A stretch of DNA of 36,023 nucleotides from Paenibacillus typhae (GTDB lineage Bacteria; Bacillota; Bacilli; Paenibacillales; Paenibacillaceae): positions 1-36,023 of the forward strand of contig NZ_FNDX01000060.1 of assembly GCF_900099765.1 (NCBI RefSeq). The letters run 5' to 3'. The position numbers and the translations under genes are program-made. Shown in pieces: positions 15,703 to 23,491 of the stretch; position 1 is the first letter of the stretch; the number at the start of each line of letters is the position of its first letter. A model generated the notes under the pieces. It worked only from the letters and a program-made list of their open reading frames with translations. It ran no database searches and had not been told where the DNA came from.

Positions 15703-15754
15703 GGTTCTTATCCCTCCGCTTTTCTCTATACACGACAGACATAACTGCCGGGAC

Positions 15755-15786
15755 GCCGGCTTTTTACAAGCCCGGCTTTATTTTTT
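15755..15786 (+). terminator. Plus-strand terminator with no upstream plus-strand gene
   Basis: GCCGGCTT (15755-15762) pairs with AAGCCCGGC (15768-15776, one bulge), followed by TTTATTTTTT. It is oriented for plus-strand transcripts, yet the genes to its left are on the minus strand. It lies upstream of the candidate ku promoter and could insulate ku from antisense readthrough. Confidence 0.65.
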
Positions 15787-15811
15787 CCCAAGACTCGCAA
15801 AAAATGCATCA

Positions 15812-15841
15812 GGGTAGAAACTGCGCCCGCACACCATACTA
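15812..15841 (+). promoter_or_regulatory. Candidate sigma-G-type -10 element upstream of ku
   Basis: CATACTA at 15835-15841 matches the forespore sigma-G -10 consensus. The -35 region 17 bases upstream (GGGTAG, 15812-15817) is a poor match. In B. subtilis the ku-ligD pair is a sigma-G-dependent forespore operon, which makes the -10 match suggestive, but the promoter is not proven by sequence. Confidence 0.4.
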
Positions 15842-15913
15842 AACAGTAATTACATGATGGGGTTCAGCTCATACAGCACTTATACAGCACTTATAACTCA
15901 GGAGGCGATATCC

Positions 15914-16885
15914 ATGCATACCGTCTGGAAAGGGGCCATCAGCTTCGGCCTGGTGCACGTCCCGGTCAAAATGTTCTCGGCAACCGAGGATAAAGATATT
16001 TCACTCCGTTACATCCATAAGGAATGCGGAAGCCCGCTGTCCTATGTCCGTAAATGCCCTGTATGCGAAAAGGAAGTCGGGTGGGAGGAGATCGGCAAGG
16101 GCTATGAATATGAAAAGGGGAAGTTTGTCCTGTTCGACAAGGAAGAACTAGAGCAGCTGACCGAGGAGAGCAGCAAGAGCATCACCATTCTCGATTTCGT
16201 GGATTTGACGGAGATTGACCCGATTTATTTTCAAAAAACCTACTACCTGTCTCCGGACCAGGCCGGCACCAACGCCTACCGTCTGCTGATGGAGGCCATG
16301 CGTCAGAGCGGAAAAATCGGGATCGCCAAAATTTCCATCCGGTCCAAAAGCAGTCTGGCAGCCATCCGGGTGCTGGAGAACTGCCTGGCGATTGAGACGA
16401 TTTTTTATCCGGATGAGGTGCGTCCTGTAACCCAGGTTCCGGGCCTGCCGGAAGCGGGAATTGTCAGCGACAAGGAGCTGGAAATGGCCAAGCTGCTGAT
16501 CTCCCAGCTGTCCACTCCGTTTGAGCCGGGCAAATATACCGATGATTACCGTCAGCGGATGCTGGATCTGATCTCGCATAAAATTTCCGGCGAGGAATTC
16601 CACATCGCACCGGCCCGCCAGGAGAACAATGTAATTGACCTGATGGCCGCTCTGCAGGCCAGCATCGAAGCGGTTCAGCATATCCCGAGCGATCCCGGGA
16701 CCGCTCCTGCTGCAGCTGCAGGCAAGCCCAAGACGGGGGCCGGCACCCGGAAAAGAACAGCCAAGGCCAGCGGCGCAGAAGCAGCAGCCGGTACTCCTGT
16801 CCTCAGCGAAGCAACCGGACCCATTCCGGTCATTGCCCCCAAGACCAAACGGCGCAGCTCCAAAAGCAAAGAGACCGTATCCTGA
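15914..16885 (+). CDS. ku: Non-homologous end-joining protein Ku
   Basis: Bacterial Ku is a homodimer that rings broken DNA ends and recruits the end-joining ligase and polymerase. The protein is 323 residues from MHTVWKGAISFGLVHVPVKM, the standard Ku opening. It has the zinc-site-like HKECGSPLSYVRKCPVCEKEV region (about residues 36-58), the FFYPDE-type strand (IFYPDEVR) and a Lys/Arg/Ala-rich C-terminal tail (about 265-323) of the kind that tunes DNA binding. AGGAGG is at correct spacing. A start 20 codons upstream lacks a ribosome site. It heads the ku-ligase-polymerase operon, with the next gene 30 bases downstream. Confidence 0.97.
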   Translation: MHTVWKGAISFGLVHVPVKMFSATEDKDISLRYIHKECGSPLSYVRKCPVCEKEVGWEEIGKGYEYEKGKFVLFDKEELEQLTEESSKSITILDFVDLTEIDPIYFQKTYYLSPDQAGTNAYRLLMEAMRQSGKIGIAKISIRSKSSLAAIRVLENCLAIETIFYPDEVRPVTQVPGLPEAGIVSDKELEMAKLLISQLSTPFEPGKYTDDYRQRMLDLISHKISGEEFHIAPARQENNVIDLMAALQASIEAVQHIPSDPGTAPAAAAGKPKTGAGTRKRTAKASGAEAAAGTPVLSEATGPIPVIAPKTKRRSSKSKETVS

Positions 16886-16915
16886 CGTGGACGGTCCGGC
16901 ACCAAAGGAGGCGGT

Positions 16916-17866
16916 ATGATGGAATTGAAGCCTGTTACACCGTTCGAACCGGTACTTGCTGCTCAGCTTCCCTCCGGCAGCCAGTGGATTGCACAGATCA
17001 AATGGGACGGGGTCCGTATGCTGTCCTATTATGACGGCAGCCGCATAGAGCTTGTTAACCGCCGGGGCAACCGGCGCACGATGCAATACCCCGAATTGAC
17101 TGTACAGGACCGCTATTGCCGGGCAGACAGCTTCATCCTGGACGGTGAGATTATCGCGCTGGTCGGCGGCAAGCCGTCCTTTCATGAGGTGATGCGCCGT
17201 GACGGCGTTAGAAGCGAAGCCGCAGTCCGCGCCGTACTGCCGCAGGTTCCGGTACTCTATATGGTCTTCGACATGCTGTACTGCGGCGGCAAGTGGCTGC
17301 TGGATCAGCCCTTGTCCATGCGGCAGCAGATGCTGCAGGATATGCTGCTGCCCCATTCCCATGTGCAGAATGTGCCAAGCTACACTGATCCGGCCCAGCT
17401 GTTTGCCGCTGCCGGCAGCGGGGGATTAGAGGGGATTGTCTGCAAAGACCTGAGCAGCACCTATGCTCTAGGCGGCAAAGACAAACGCTGGCAGAAGCGC
17501 AAGATCATCCTCGACGTAACGGCTGTAGCCGGAGGAGTCACCTTCCGGGACGGGACCGTGAATGCCCTGCTGCTCGGCCTTTATGACAATGAAGGCAGGC
17601 TGCACTACATCGGCCACGCCGGGGCGGGCAGAATGACCGCCATGGACTGGCGTAATCTGACTGCCCAGGCCCATAACCTGACTGTACCTGCATCGCCTTT
17701 TGCAGCCATGCCGGAGCGCAGTAAGGATGCAGTATGGATCAGGCCAAGCCTGGTGTTCAAGCTGCATTTTCTGGAATGGAATCCCTCCGGAACGCTGCGC
17801 CAGCCGGTCATCCAGGCGCAGGTAGATCTGCCGGCTGAGGCCTGCCGCCTTGAGCAGAGAGGCTGA
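16916..17866 (+). CDS. ATP-dependent DNA ligase, stand-alone LigD ligase module
   Basis: This protein seals nicks by forming a lysyl-AMP, transferring AMP to the 5' phosphate and joining the ends. Its 316 residues contain the nucleotidyltransferase motifs in order: KWDGVR with Lys29 as the AMP acceptor, a DGEIIAL block, VFDMLYCGG, GLEGIVCKD, and WQKRK. An OB-fold-like C-terminal half follows (about 205-316). It is nearly the size of the ligase domain of LigD alone, without polymerase or phosphoesterase domains. AGGAGG precedes ATG ATG. Its place between ku and the separate polymerase argues for NHEJ rather than general repair. Confidence 0.93.
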   Translation: MMELKPVTPFEPVLAAQLPSGSQWIAQIKWDGVRMLSYYDGSRIELVNRRGNRRTMQYPELTVQDRYCRADSFILDGEIIALVGGKPSFHEVMRRDGVRSEAAVRAVLPQVPVLYMVFDMLYCGGKWLLDQPLSMRQQMLQDMLLPHSHVQNVPSYTDPAQLFAAAGSGGLEGIVCKDLSSTYALGGKDKRWQKRKIILDVTAVAGGVTFRDGTVNALLLGLYDNEGRLHYIGHAGAGRMTAMDWRNLTAQAHNLTVPASPFAAMPERSKDAVWIRPSLVFKLHFLEWNPSGTLRQPVIQAQVDLPAEACRLEQRG

Positions 17867-17893
17867 GCTCTATTTTACAGGAGGTGAATCTGT

Positions 17894-18778
17894 ATGCCGG
17901 CAACCCTTAAAGGCACGATTACCATTGACGGACAGGAGATCACGGTTACGAATCCCGAGAAGCCGCTTTGGCCGGAGATGGGGATTACGAAGCGGATCTA
18001 TCTGCAGAAGCTGGCCGCTCTTTCGCCTTACCTGCTCAGCTACTGCAGAAACCGGCTGCTGACGGTGATAAGATACCCTCACGGCGTGCCCGGGATGTCC
18101 TTTTACCAGAAAAACGCCCCCCAGCCGCGGCCTGAATATGTAAAAACAGCTGTGCAGGACGGAATCGAATATATTGTTCTGCACGGCTTGCCGGAGCTGT
18201 TATGGCTGGGGAATCTGGCCGCGCTGGAGTTTCACCCTTCCCTGCATTACGCCGGAAGCAGCCTGCCCTGTGAGTGGATGATTGACCTCGATCCTTCCCT
18301 TGAGGTGGAGCCGCGCATTATGGAAGCAGCCGCCCTGGTTGGCGATGTGCTCAAATCACTGGGGCTGTCCTCGGTTCCCAAGACCTCGGGAGCAACAGGG
18401 GTTCAGATTATTGTTCCGGTACAGCAGGGTATTACCTTTGAAGAGCTGCGCAAGACCGGACATTTTATCGGGCGTTATGTGACCGAGAAGCGTCCCGACC
18501 TGTTCACGCTGGAACGCTTGAAAAAACACCGCGGTGACAAGATTTATTTTGATTATCTCCAGCACTACGGCGGCAAAACGCTGGCTGCCCCGTATACTCC
18601 CCGGGCACGTCCGGGAGCTACCGTGTCCACTCCGCTGCTGTGGGAAGAGGTTGCACGCAACGTGTCACCGCTTGATTATCATCTGCTGAATATTGAAGAA
18701 CGGCTGAACCGCACGGGTGATCTTATAGCCATGGTAGCGCCGCAGCCTGTAGGCGAGATTGCTGCCAAGCTGCCTTGA
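17894..18778 (+). CDS. LigD-type polymerase domain protein (archaeo-eukaryotic primase family), stand-alone
   Basis: Such polymerases fill or extend broken ends, preferring ribonucleotides, before Ku-directed ligation. The 294-residue protein matches a LigD PolDom: NPEKPLWPE near the start, YPHGVPGMSFYQKN (about 61-74), catalytic DxD as Asp131/Asp133 (MIDLDPS), the SG motif at 165-166, and DKIYFDYLQH holding the third acidic residue (about Asp220). At residue 171, six after Ser165, there is Gln where P. aeruginosa LigD has the catalytic His710. AGGAGGTGA precedes the ATG. It is 27 bases after the ligase, last in the operon. LigD is therefore split into two genes here. Confidence 0.93.
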   Translation: MPATLKGTITIDGQEITVTNPEKPLWPEMGITKRIYLQKLAALSPYLLSYCRNRLLTVIRYPHGVPGMSFYQKNAPQPRPEYVKTAVQDGIEYIVLHGLPELLWLGNLAALEFHPSLHYAGSSLPCEWMIDLDPSLEVEPRIMEAAALVGDVLKSLGLSSVPKTSGATGVQIIVPVQQGITFEELRKTGHFIGRYVTEKRPDLFTLERLKKHRGDKIYFDYLQHYGGKTLAAPYTPRARPGATVSTPLLWEEVARNVSPLDYHLLNIEERLNRTGDLIAMVAPQPVGEIAAKLP

Positions 18779-18830
18779 AGCCATAGATCAGGCAGGGACA
18801 GCAGAGCCCCAGAACAGCATAGAGACAGCA

Positions 18831-18866
18831 ATAAGCCCGCAATGCCTATAATGGCTGCGGGCTTAT
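18831..18866. terminator. Hairpin between convergent ku operon and yitT-family gene
   Basis: ATAAGCCCGCA (18831-18841) and TGCGGGCTTAT (18856-18866) form a perfect 11-base stem with a 14-base loop. It lacks a long T-run on either side. It sits between two convergent genes and probably ends transcription from one or both. A second small hairpin follows (CGTCCA-GCTTG-TGGACG, 18871-18887). Confidence 0.55.
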
Positions 18867-19003
18867 CAGGCGTCCAGCTTGTGGACGGAAGGTATTGTTC
18901 TATATGAGAATTCGGTACAAAGAGCTGCAGGCACCGGATTGATTACTCTGACTTTCGTAAATATACCTTCCTTCGGACAGCGTACCCGTTCCCCCGGATC
19001 ACG

Positions 19004-19915
19004 CTAGTGGATTGATTTCTTTTTGAAGCGGCCGCCTTTTACATCATGGATGTTGCCAATGGCAACAAATGCGTCAGAATCCCAGTCTTCTACAATGGAT
19101 TTGAGCTTTGCTTCTTCCAGACGAGTAATGACTACAAAAATCACCTTTTTATTTTCACCGGAAAAACCGCCTTCGCCATCCAGATACGTCACACCGCGCC
19201 CGAGACGCTCCGTCAGCGCTTCCCCGATGTCGCGGAACTTGTCGCTGATAATCCAGACTGACTTCGACTGATCCAGACCTTCGAGTGTTACATCAATCAT
19301 CTTGAAGGCAATATAATAGGCAATCAGGGAAAACATGGCATTATTCCAGCCAAAAACAAAGCCCGCTCCGGAAAGGATAAAGAAGTTGAAGAACATGACT
19401 ACTTCTCCGACAGAGAATGGCAGCTTCTTCGCAACCAGAATGGCCACAATCTCCGTACCGTCAAGCGATCCCCCGTATCTGACAACGAGACCGACCCCGA
19501 CGCCCAGTATAACCCCGCCGAACACGGCTGCCAGCAGCGGCTCAACGGTAATCGGATTGACCGGATGCAGCAGCTGAGTACCGATCGACATGACAATGAC
19601 CGCAAATAAAGTGGATAAGGCAAAGGTCTTGCCGATCTGCTTGTAGCCGATTATCAGAAACGGCAGGTTGAGCAGGGTCAGCAAAATACCGAGAGGAATA
19701 TGAAAAATATGGGATAGCATAATGGAAATACCGGTTATTCCGCCGTCAATCAACTCATTGGGAACCAGAAAAATTTCCAGGGCCACCGACATCATCGATG
19801 CGCCCAGCACCATCATAATCACCCGTTGGGCGAACCGCAGTCTGGCGGTCTTCAAGGATGCTTTCTGCGGCTTTTTCTGATCCTCATTCGTAAAGATTTG
19901 CTGGCTCACAGTCAT
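19004..19915 (-). CDS. YitT family membrane protein (DUF161/DUF2179)
   Basis: YitT-family proteins are common in Firmicutes; their transport or sensing role is not settled. The 303 residues begin with a basic cytoplasmic stretch, followed by about five membrane helices (residues about 30-200). Characteristic segments are LVPNELIDGGITGISIMLSH and RYGGSLDGTEIVAIL. The C-terminal soluble domain (about 215-300, e.g. GRGVTYLDGEGGFSG) is the DUF2179 ligand-binding-like module. ATG 19915 has GGGGAG upstream; the ATG at 19960 has none. It lies convergent to the ku operon. Confidence 0.92.
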   Translation of the reverse strand: MTVSQQIFTNEDQKKPQKASLKTARLRFAQRVIMMVLGASMMSVALEIFLVPNELIDGGITGISIMLSHIFHIPLGILLTLLNLPFLIIGYKQIGKTFALSTLFAVIVMSIGTQLLHPVNPITVEPLLAAVFGGVILGVGVGLVVRYGGSLDGTEIVAILVAKKLPFSVGEVVMFFNFFILSGAGFVFGWNNAMFSLIAYYIAFKMIDVTLEGLDQSKSVWIISDKFRDIGEALTERLGRGVTYLDGEGGFSGENKKVIFVVITRLEEAKLKSIVEDWDSDAFVAIGNIHDVKGGRFKKKSIH

Positions 19916-20081
19916 AGAACTCCCCCTATAAATAAGTGTCCAAAGAATAACTGAAAGCATAAGGTTGGGCTATACTTTCTTATATTTCTTCTCGTACTTA
20001 TATTATATCACAAAAGACGGCCAAATAAGGTATGGAACATATTCGCGCCTTAGAAAAGTTAAGGTTTAGTCCTATTTTTGG

Positions 20082-21515
20082 TCATAAAAGCGGAGATAAC
20101 AGCTGACAAAGACCTTGAATCAACTTGACATTTCTGCCCCGCTTCATGAATTTCTCAGGGTCAATAAACTCGCTGTGTTTCTGGTCTTTTTCAAAAGCGG
20201 CGGCAAGCCGGGCAACCATATCCGGGGCCAGCAGCACCGCAGTCAGCTCGAAATTGGAATAGAAGCTGCGCATATCCAGATTGGCACTGCCGGCCGTCGC
20301 CAGCAGATCATCCACGATCATGACCTTGGCATGCATGAAGCCCGCAGTATAGCGGTAAAATTTCACCCCGGCATCCTGCAGATTCTCCAGATACGATAAG
20401 GATGCAGCATAAACAAGCTTGTTGTCCGGCTTGGCCGGAATGATGATCCGCACATCCACTCCGCTCAGCACCGCATTTTTCAGTGCCCGGCAGATCGCCG
20501 GATCTGGTATGAAATAAGGCGAGGTGATCCAGATCCGCTTTCTGGCCGCCGTCAGGGCGCCAAAAAACATCTCCTGGGATGCATCCACCGCGCCGTCCGG
20601 CCCGCTGGCGACTATCAGCACAGCTTCCTCCCCGCTGCATTGATGCTCCGGAAAAAAACGCGGATGGCTGAGCCAGTCTCCGGCGGCCAGCTTCCAGTCC
20701 TTCAGGAACACATACTGCAGATCATATACCGCATCCCCCTCCAGCCTTAAATGCGTGTCGCGCCAATTGCCCATTTTGGGGTCTTTGCCCAAATAGTCAT
20801 CACCGACATTCATTCCGCCCGTAAACCCTACCAGCCCGTCGACAACCATTATTTTGCGGTGATTCCGGTAATTGAACCGCCGCTCCAGCAGCGACAACAA
20901 CGGCGGCAGGAAGAAATGAACCTCTACGCCGGCATTTTTCATCGTGCGGATAAACCTCTTACTCAGCGCATGACTGCCCAGACCATCGCATAAGAGGCGG
21001 ACCCTCACCCCCTGGCGGGCCTTGCGGACCATAACATCCTGAAACCGGTCGCCAATCTCATCATCGCGGAAAATATAGAATTCCAGGTGGATATGCTCCC
21101 GCGCACTTTCCATCGCCTCCAGCATAGCCTCATAGGCAGCTCCGGCGTTAGGCAGAATCCGGCAGCGGTTACGCCCGGTAATCTTCATATCGGACAGCCC
21201 GGAGAGCAGACGCAGCAGGCTGCCCCGGCCGGCAAATCTGGGATTTCCGCATTCCTCTGTTTTTTTGATGATCCTGATTTTACTGCAGACATGTGTGCGG
21301 ATTTCACTGCGCCGCGCCGGCGTACAGCGACTGCCTATTCTGCGGCTCTGCCAGTAATCACGCCCGAGAAAATAATAAAACGCAAGACCTGCCGGAGGGC
21401 AGCAAAAGCTGAGAAATATCCAGGCCATAGCCCTTTGGGGGCGGCGGTATTCGAACAGTATGATGGCTGCAATCTGCAGCACAAAGAGAGCCAGTAAGAG
21501 TGCAATAATGGTCAA
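20082..21515 (-). CDS. cls: Cardiolipin synthase (phospholipase D family)
   Basis: The enzyme joins two phosphatidylglycerol molecules to make cardiolipin at the membrane. The 477-residue form has two N-terminal membrane helices (about 2-24 and 32-52) and two PLD catalytic HKD motifs: HRKIMVVD-GLVGFTGGMN (about residue 218) and HAKVMIVDD-LLATAGSAN (about 393). These define the cardiolipin synthase A/B class. I choose TTG 21515 because GGAGGTGA lies just upstream; the ATG 13 codons earlier has no ribosome site. Bacilli often carry several paralogues, so which cls this is cannot be said. Confidence 0.93.
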   Translation of the reverse strand: MTIIALLLALFVLQIAAIILFEYRRPQRAMAWIFLSFCCPPAGLAFYYFLGRDYWQSRRIGSRCTPARRSEIRTHVCSKIRIIKKTEECGNPRFAGRGSLLRLLSGLSDMKITGRNRCRILPNAGAAYEAMLEAMESAREHIHLEFYIFRDDEIGDRFQDVMVRKARQGVRVRLLCDGLGSHALSKRFIRTMKNAGVEVHFFLPPLLSLLERRFNYRNHRKIMVVDGLVGFTGGMNVGDDYLGKDPKMGNWRDTHLRLEGDAVYDLQYVFLKDWKLAAGDWLSHPRFFPEHQCSGEEAVLIVASGPDGAVDASQEMFFGALTAARKRIWITSPYFIPDPAICRALKNAVLSGVDVRIIIPAKPDNKLVYAASLSYLENLQDAGVKFYRYTAGFMHAKVMIVDDLLATAGSANLDMRSFYSNFELTAVLLAPDMVARLAAAFEKDQKHSEFIDPEKFMKRGRNVKLIQGLCQLLSPLL

Positions 21516-21730
21516 GCCGTCACCTCCGCAATCTCTATAAACACCAGCCGGCACCCTCGTCCCCGCTGCTCCGGACAGGCTGATTCTAGTACAGGTTTTG
21601 CCGGAACTCTCCCTCTTTATTCAGGCAAACCGTTGTCATGTTCATCCAAAGGGCTGAATACATAGAGTAATAGGACAAATCGGATGAGCCCCAGGATTAC
21701 AGGATTTCCGGATTCACAGCCAAGTACAAG

Positions 21731-21746
21731 GCGGCTGCACAGCCGC
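21731..21746. promoter_or_regulatory. Perfect 16-bp palindrome just upstream of the M23 peptidase ribosome site
   Basis: GCGGCTG-CA-CAGCCGC (21731-21746) is a seven-base perfect inverted repeat ending directly before AGAAAGGAGAAG and the ATG at 21761. In RNA it could form a small hairpin beside the ribosome site. I see no convincing promoter in the 245-base divergent region. Confidence 0.4.
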
Positions 21747-21760
21747 AGAAAGGAGAAGCT

Positions 21761-22969
21761 ATGAAAGCCCAGCACAAGGATAACCGGATTACCCTGCTCG
21801 TTGTCCGCGAAGCCGGACGTCCGGTCAGACAACTGCAGCTGTCCAAGCCGCTGGCCCTGGCCCTGCCGGCTGCGGCCGCCCTTTCTATTTCCAGTCTGGT
21901 CACCTCGATGCATTTTCATGCCTCACGTTCCATTGCCGAGCTGGAGGCGGAGGCTGCTTCCTTGTCCCTGGCCAATCTCCGGATGGAGATGAAGGTGGCC
22001 GACAAGGATCAGACGCTGCAGCAGCTCCGCAGCCAGGTAACGGAGCTGTCTGAAGAAGCCGAGTTAATCAAAGACAAGCTCAAAAGTGTAAGTGAGCTTG
22101 AAGCAGAGCTGCAATCGCTGATTGACAGCGAGGAGGCGACCGGGACCGATTCAGATGCCGCTCAGGACTCTGCCTCTATTTCAGGGAATCCCCCGGCATC
22201 CGCTTCCGGAAATGCATTTGCAGTTACCTCAGCAGGCCCGTCTGCAGGCTATAGAGCAGCTGCTTTAAATGCAGGACCGCAGGTAAGTCCTGCCGCCGCT
22301 GTCGCTTCCCTGCCGGCCATCAGCTTCCGTCTGGGAGCCATCTCGGGCGCAATCAGCAGCACGGTAACTCCGCAGGTAGGCGGAGAATATATCGCCGTCT
22401 ATCAGGATGATCCCCTGGGAATGGTACAGGAGACACGGGATGACTACGAAGAAATCCGCAGCCTGCTGGATGAGATGCTGGCCAGCCTGTCCACCACCAT
22501 TACAGAAGCCAAAGAGGTCCGGGATGCAGAGGCCCAGCTTAAGGCCAGTCAGGCCCTCGCTGAAAAAGCTCGTCTGGCTCCGGCCGTTATCTGGCCCACC
22601 CGTTCCAAGGTTATTACCTCCAGCTTCGGCTACCGTTCCGATCCCTTCAAGGGAATCTCCGCCTATCACTCGGGCATTGACATTGCCGGCAGTATTGGAG
22701 ACCCCATCTATGCGGCCATGGAGGGTGAGGTTACTGCATCGGATCAAATGGGCGCAAGAGGCAAATACATTATTATCAAGCATGCAAACGGTCTCGAAAC
22801 CTGGTACATGCATCTGAACAGCATGACCGTCTCTGCCGGAGATAAGGTCAGCAAAGGCGAGCAAATCGGTACCCTCGGCAATACCGGGCGCAGTACGGGG
22901 CCACATTTGCATTTTCAGGTTATCAAGCAGAATAAAGCGGTCAACCCTTTGGGTTATGTCAAACCATAG
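21761..22969 (+). CDS. Membrane-anchored M23 (LytM-type) peptidoglycan endopeptidase
   Basis: M23 enzymes are zinc peptidases that cut peptidoglycan cross-links. The 402-residue protein has a basic N-terminus, one membrane anchor (about residues 30-50), a coiled-coil region (about 55-118), a Ser/Ala/Gly-rich linker (about 125-210) and a second helical stretch. The catalytic domain (about 280-402) carries zinc ligands His303 and Asp307 (HSGID) and the His382/His384 pair of HLHF. All catalytic residues are present, so it should be active outside the membrane. It is followed after 24 bases by a bactofilin gene, a pairing known from cell-shape systems. Confidence 0.93.
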   Translation: MKAQHKDNRITLLVVREAGRPVRQLQLSKPLALALPAAAALSISSLVTSMHFHASRSIAELEAEAASLSLANLRMEMKVADKDQTLQQLRSQVTELSEEAELIKDKLKSVSELEAELQSLIDSEEATGTDSDAAQDSASISGNPPASASGNAFAVTSAGPSAGYRAAALNAGPQVSPAAAVASLPAISFRLGAISGAISSTVTPQVGGEYIAVYQDDPLGMVQETRDDYEEIRSLLDEMLASLSTTITEAKEVRDAEAQLKASQALAEKARLAPAVIWPTRSKVITSSFGYRSDPFKGISAYHSGIDIAGSIGDPIYAAMEGEVTASDQMGARGKYIIIKHANGLETWYMHLNSMTVSAGDKVSKGEQIGTLGNTGRSTGPHLHFQVIKQNKAVNPLGYVKP

Positions 22970-22993
22970 AACATGGATGAGAGGTGGGTATAC

Positions 22994-23443
22994 ATGTGGA
23001 ATAGACGCAAGCAGGCTGCGCCGTTCCGGCCGACGGATTCGCTGATCGGCCACGGGGGCAATCTGGAGGGCAAGGTGCAGTGTGATACGAACTTGCGGAT
23101 TGAGGGGAACTTCAGCGGGGAAATCCAATGCCAGGGGACCGTTACAATCGGTGAACAGGGAACCGTACGCTCCACGATTAAAGCCAAGGAAATCATCATC
23201 GCCGGAAAAGTGTACGGTGACGTCACAGCGGACCAGCGGCTCACCATGACAGGCACTGGCCAGCTGCACGGTAACATTCTGGCGGGCGCGCTGAGTATTA
23301 TGGAAGGCAGTGTGCTGAACGGCTCAATCGCTACAGCCGAACAACCTGCTGCCTTACTGTCAGACGCTGCCGCCGGGGCGGAGAACACAGACAAAGCAGG
23401 CAAACGCGGGTCCAAGCAGCAGGGCAAACGCGAAGCGGGCTAA
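22994..23443 (+). CDS. Bactofilin (polymer-forming cytoskeletal protein)
   Basis: Bactofilins polymerise without nucleotides into filaments that place cell-wall enzymes. The 149-residue protein has the single right-handed beta-helix domain (about residues 14-105), recognisable by its short repeats: LEGKVQCDTNLRIEGNFSG, GTVTIGEQGTV, IIIAGKVYGDVTA, GQLHGNILAGALSI. Disordered tails lie on both sides, the C-terminal one Lys-rich. I choose ATG 22994, which has AGAGGTGG upstream, over the ATG at 22973, which has none. The neighbouring M23 peptidase is its probable partner. Confidence 0.93.
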   Translation: MWNRRKQAAPFRPTDSLIGHGGNLEGKVQCDTNLRIEGNFSGEIQCQGTVTIGEQGTVRSTIKAKEIIIAGKVYGDVTADQRLTMTGTGQLHGNILAGALSIMEGSVLNGSIATAEQPAALLSDAAAGAENTDKAGKRGSKQQGKREAG

Positions 23444-23463
23444 GCGGGCGCTGCCCGCTTAGC
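23439..23463 (+). terminator. Terminator hairpin overlapping the bactofilin stop codon
   Basis: GCTAAGCGGGC (23439-23449), loop GCT, GCCCGCTTAGC (23453-23463). This is a perfect 11-base stem whose left arm contains the bactofilin TAA. The tail (CTCACTTTTATT) is only moderately T-rich. Confidence 0.65.
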
Positions 23464-23491
23464 CTCACTTTTATTACATCAGATAACCTGT

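Noticed and set aside
15854..15913. Twenty-codon N-terminal extension of Ku
   Set aside because: Family members start at the HTVWKGAISFG segment, and AGGAGG lies just before the ATG at 15914.
18887..18971. GGAAGGTAT / ATACCTTCC inverted repeat around 18887 and 18963 as a mobile element terminus
   Set aside because: Only nine bases per arm, 67 bases apart, with no target duplication or transposase; likely chance.
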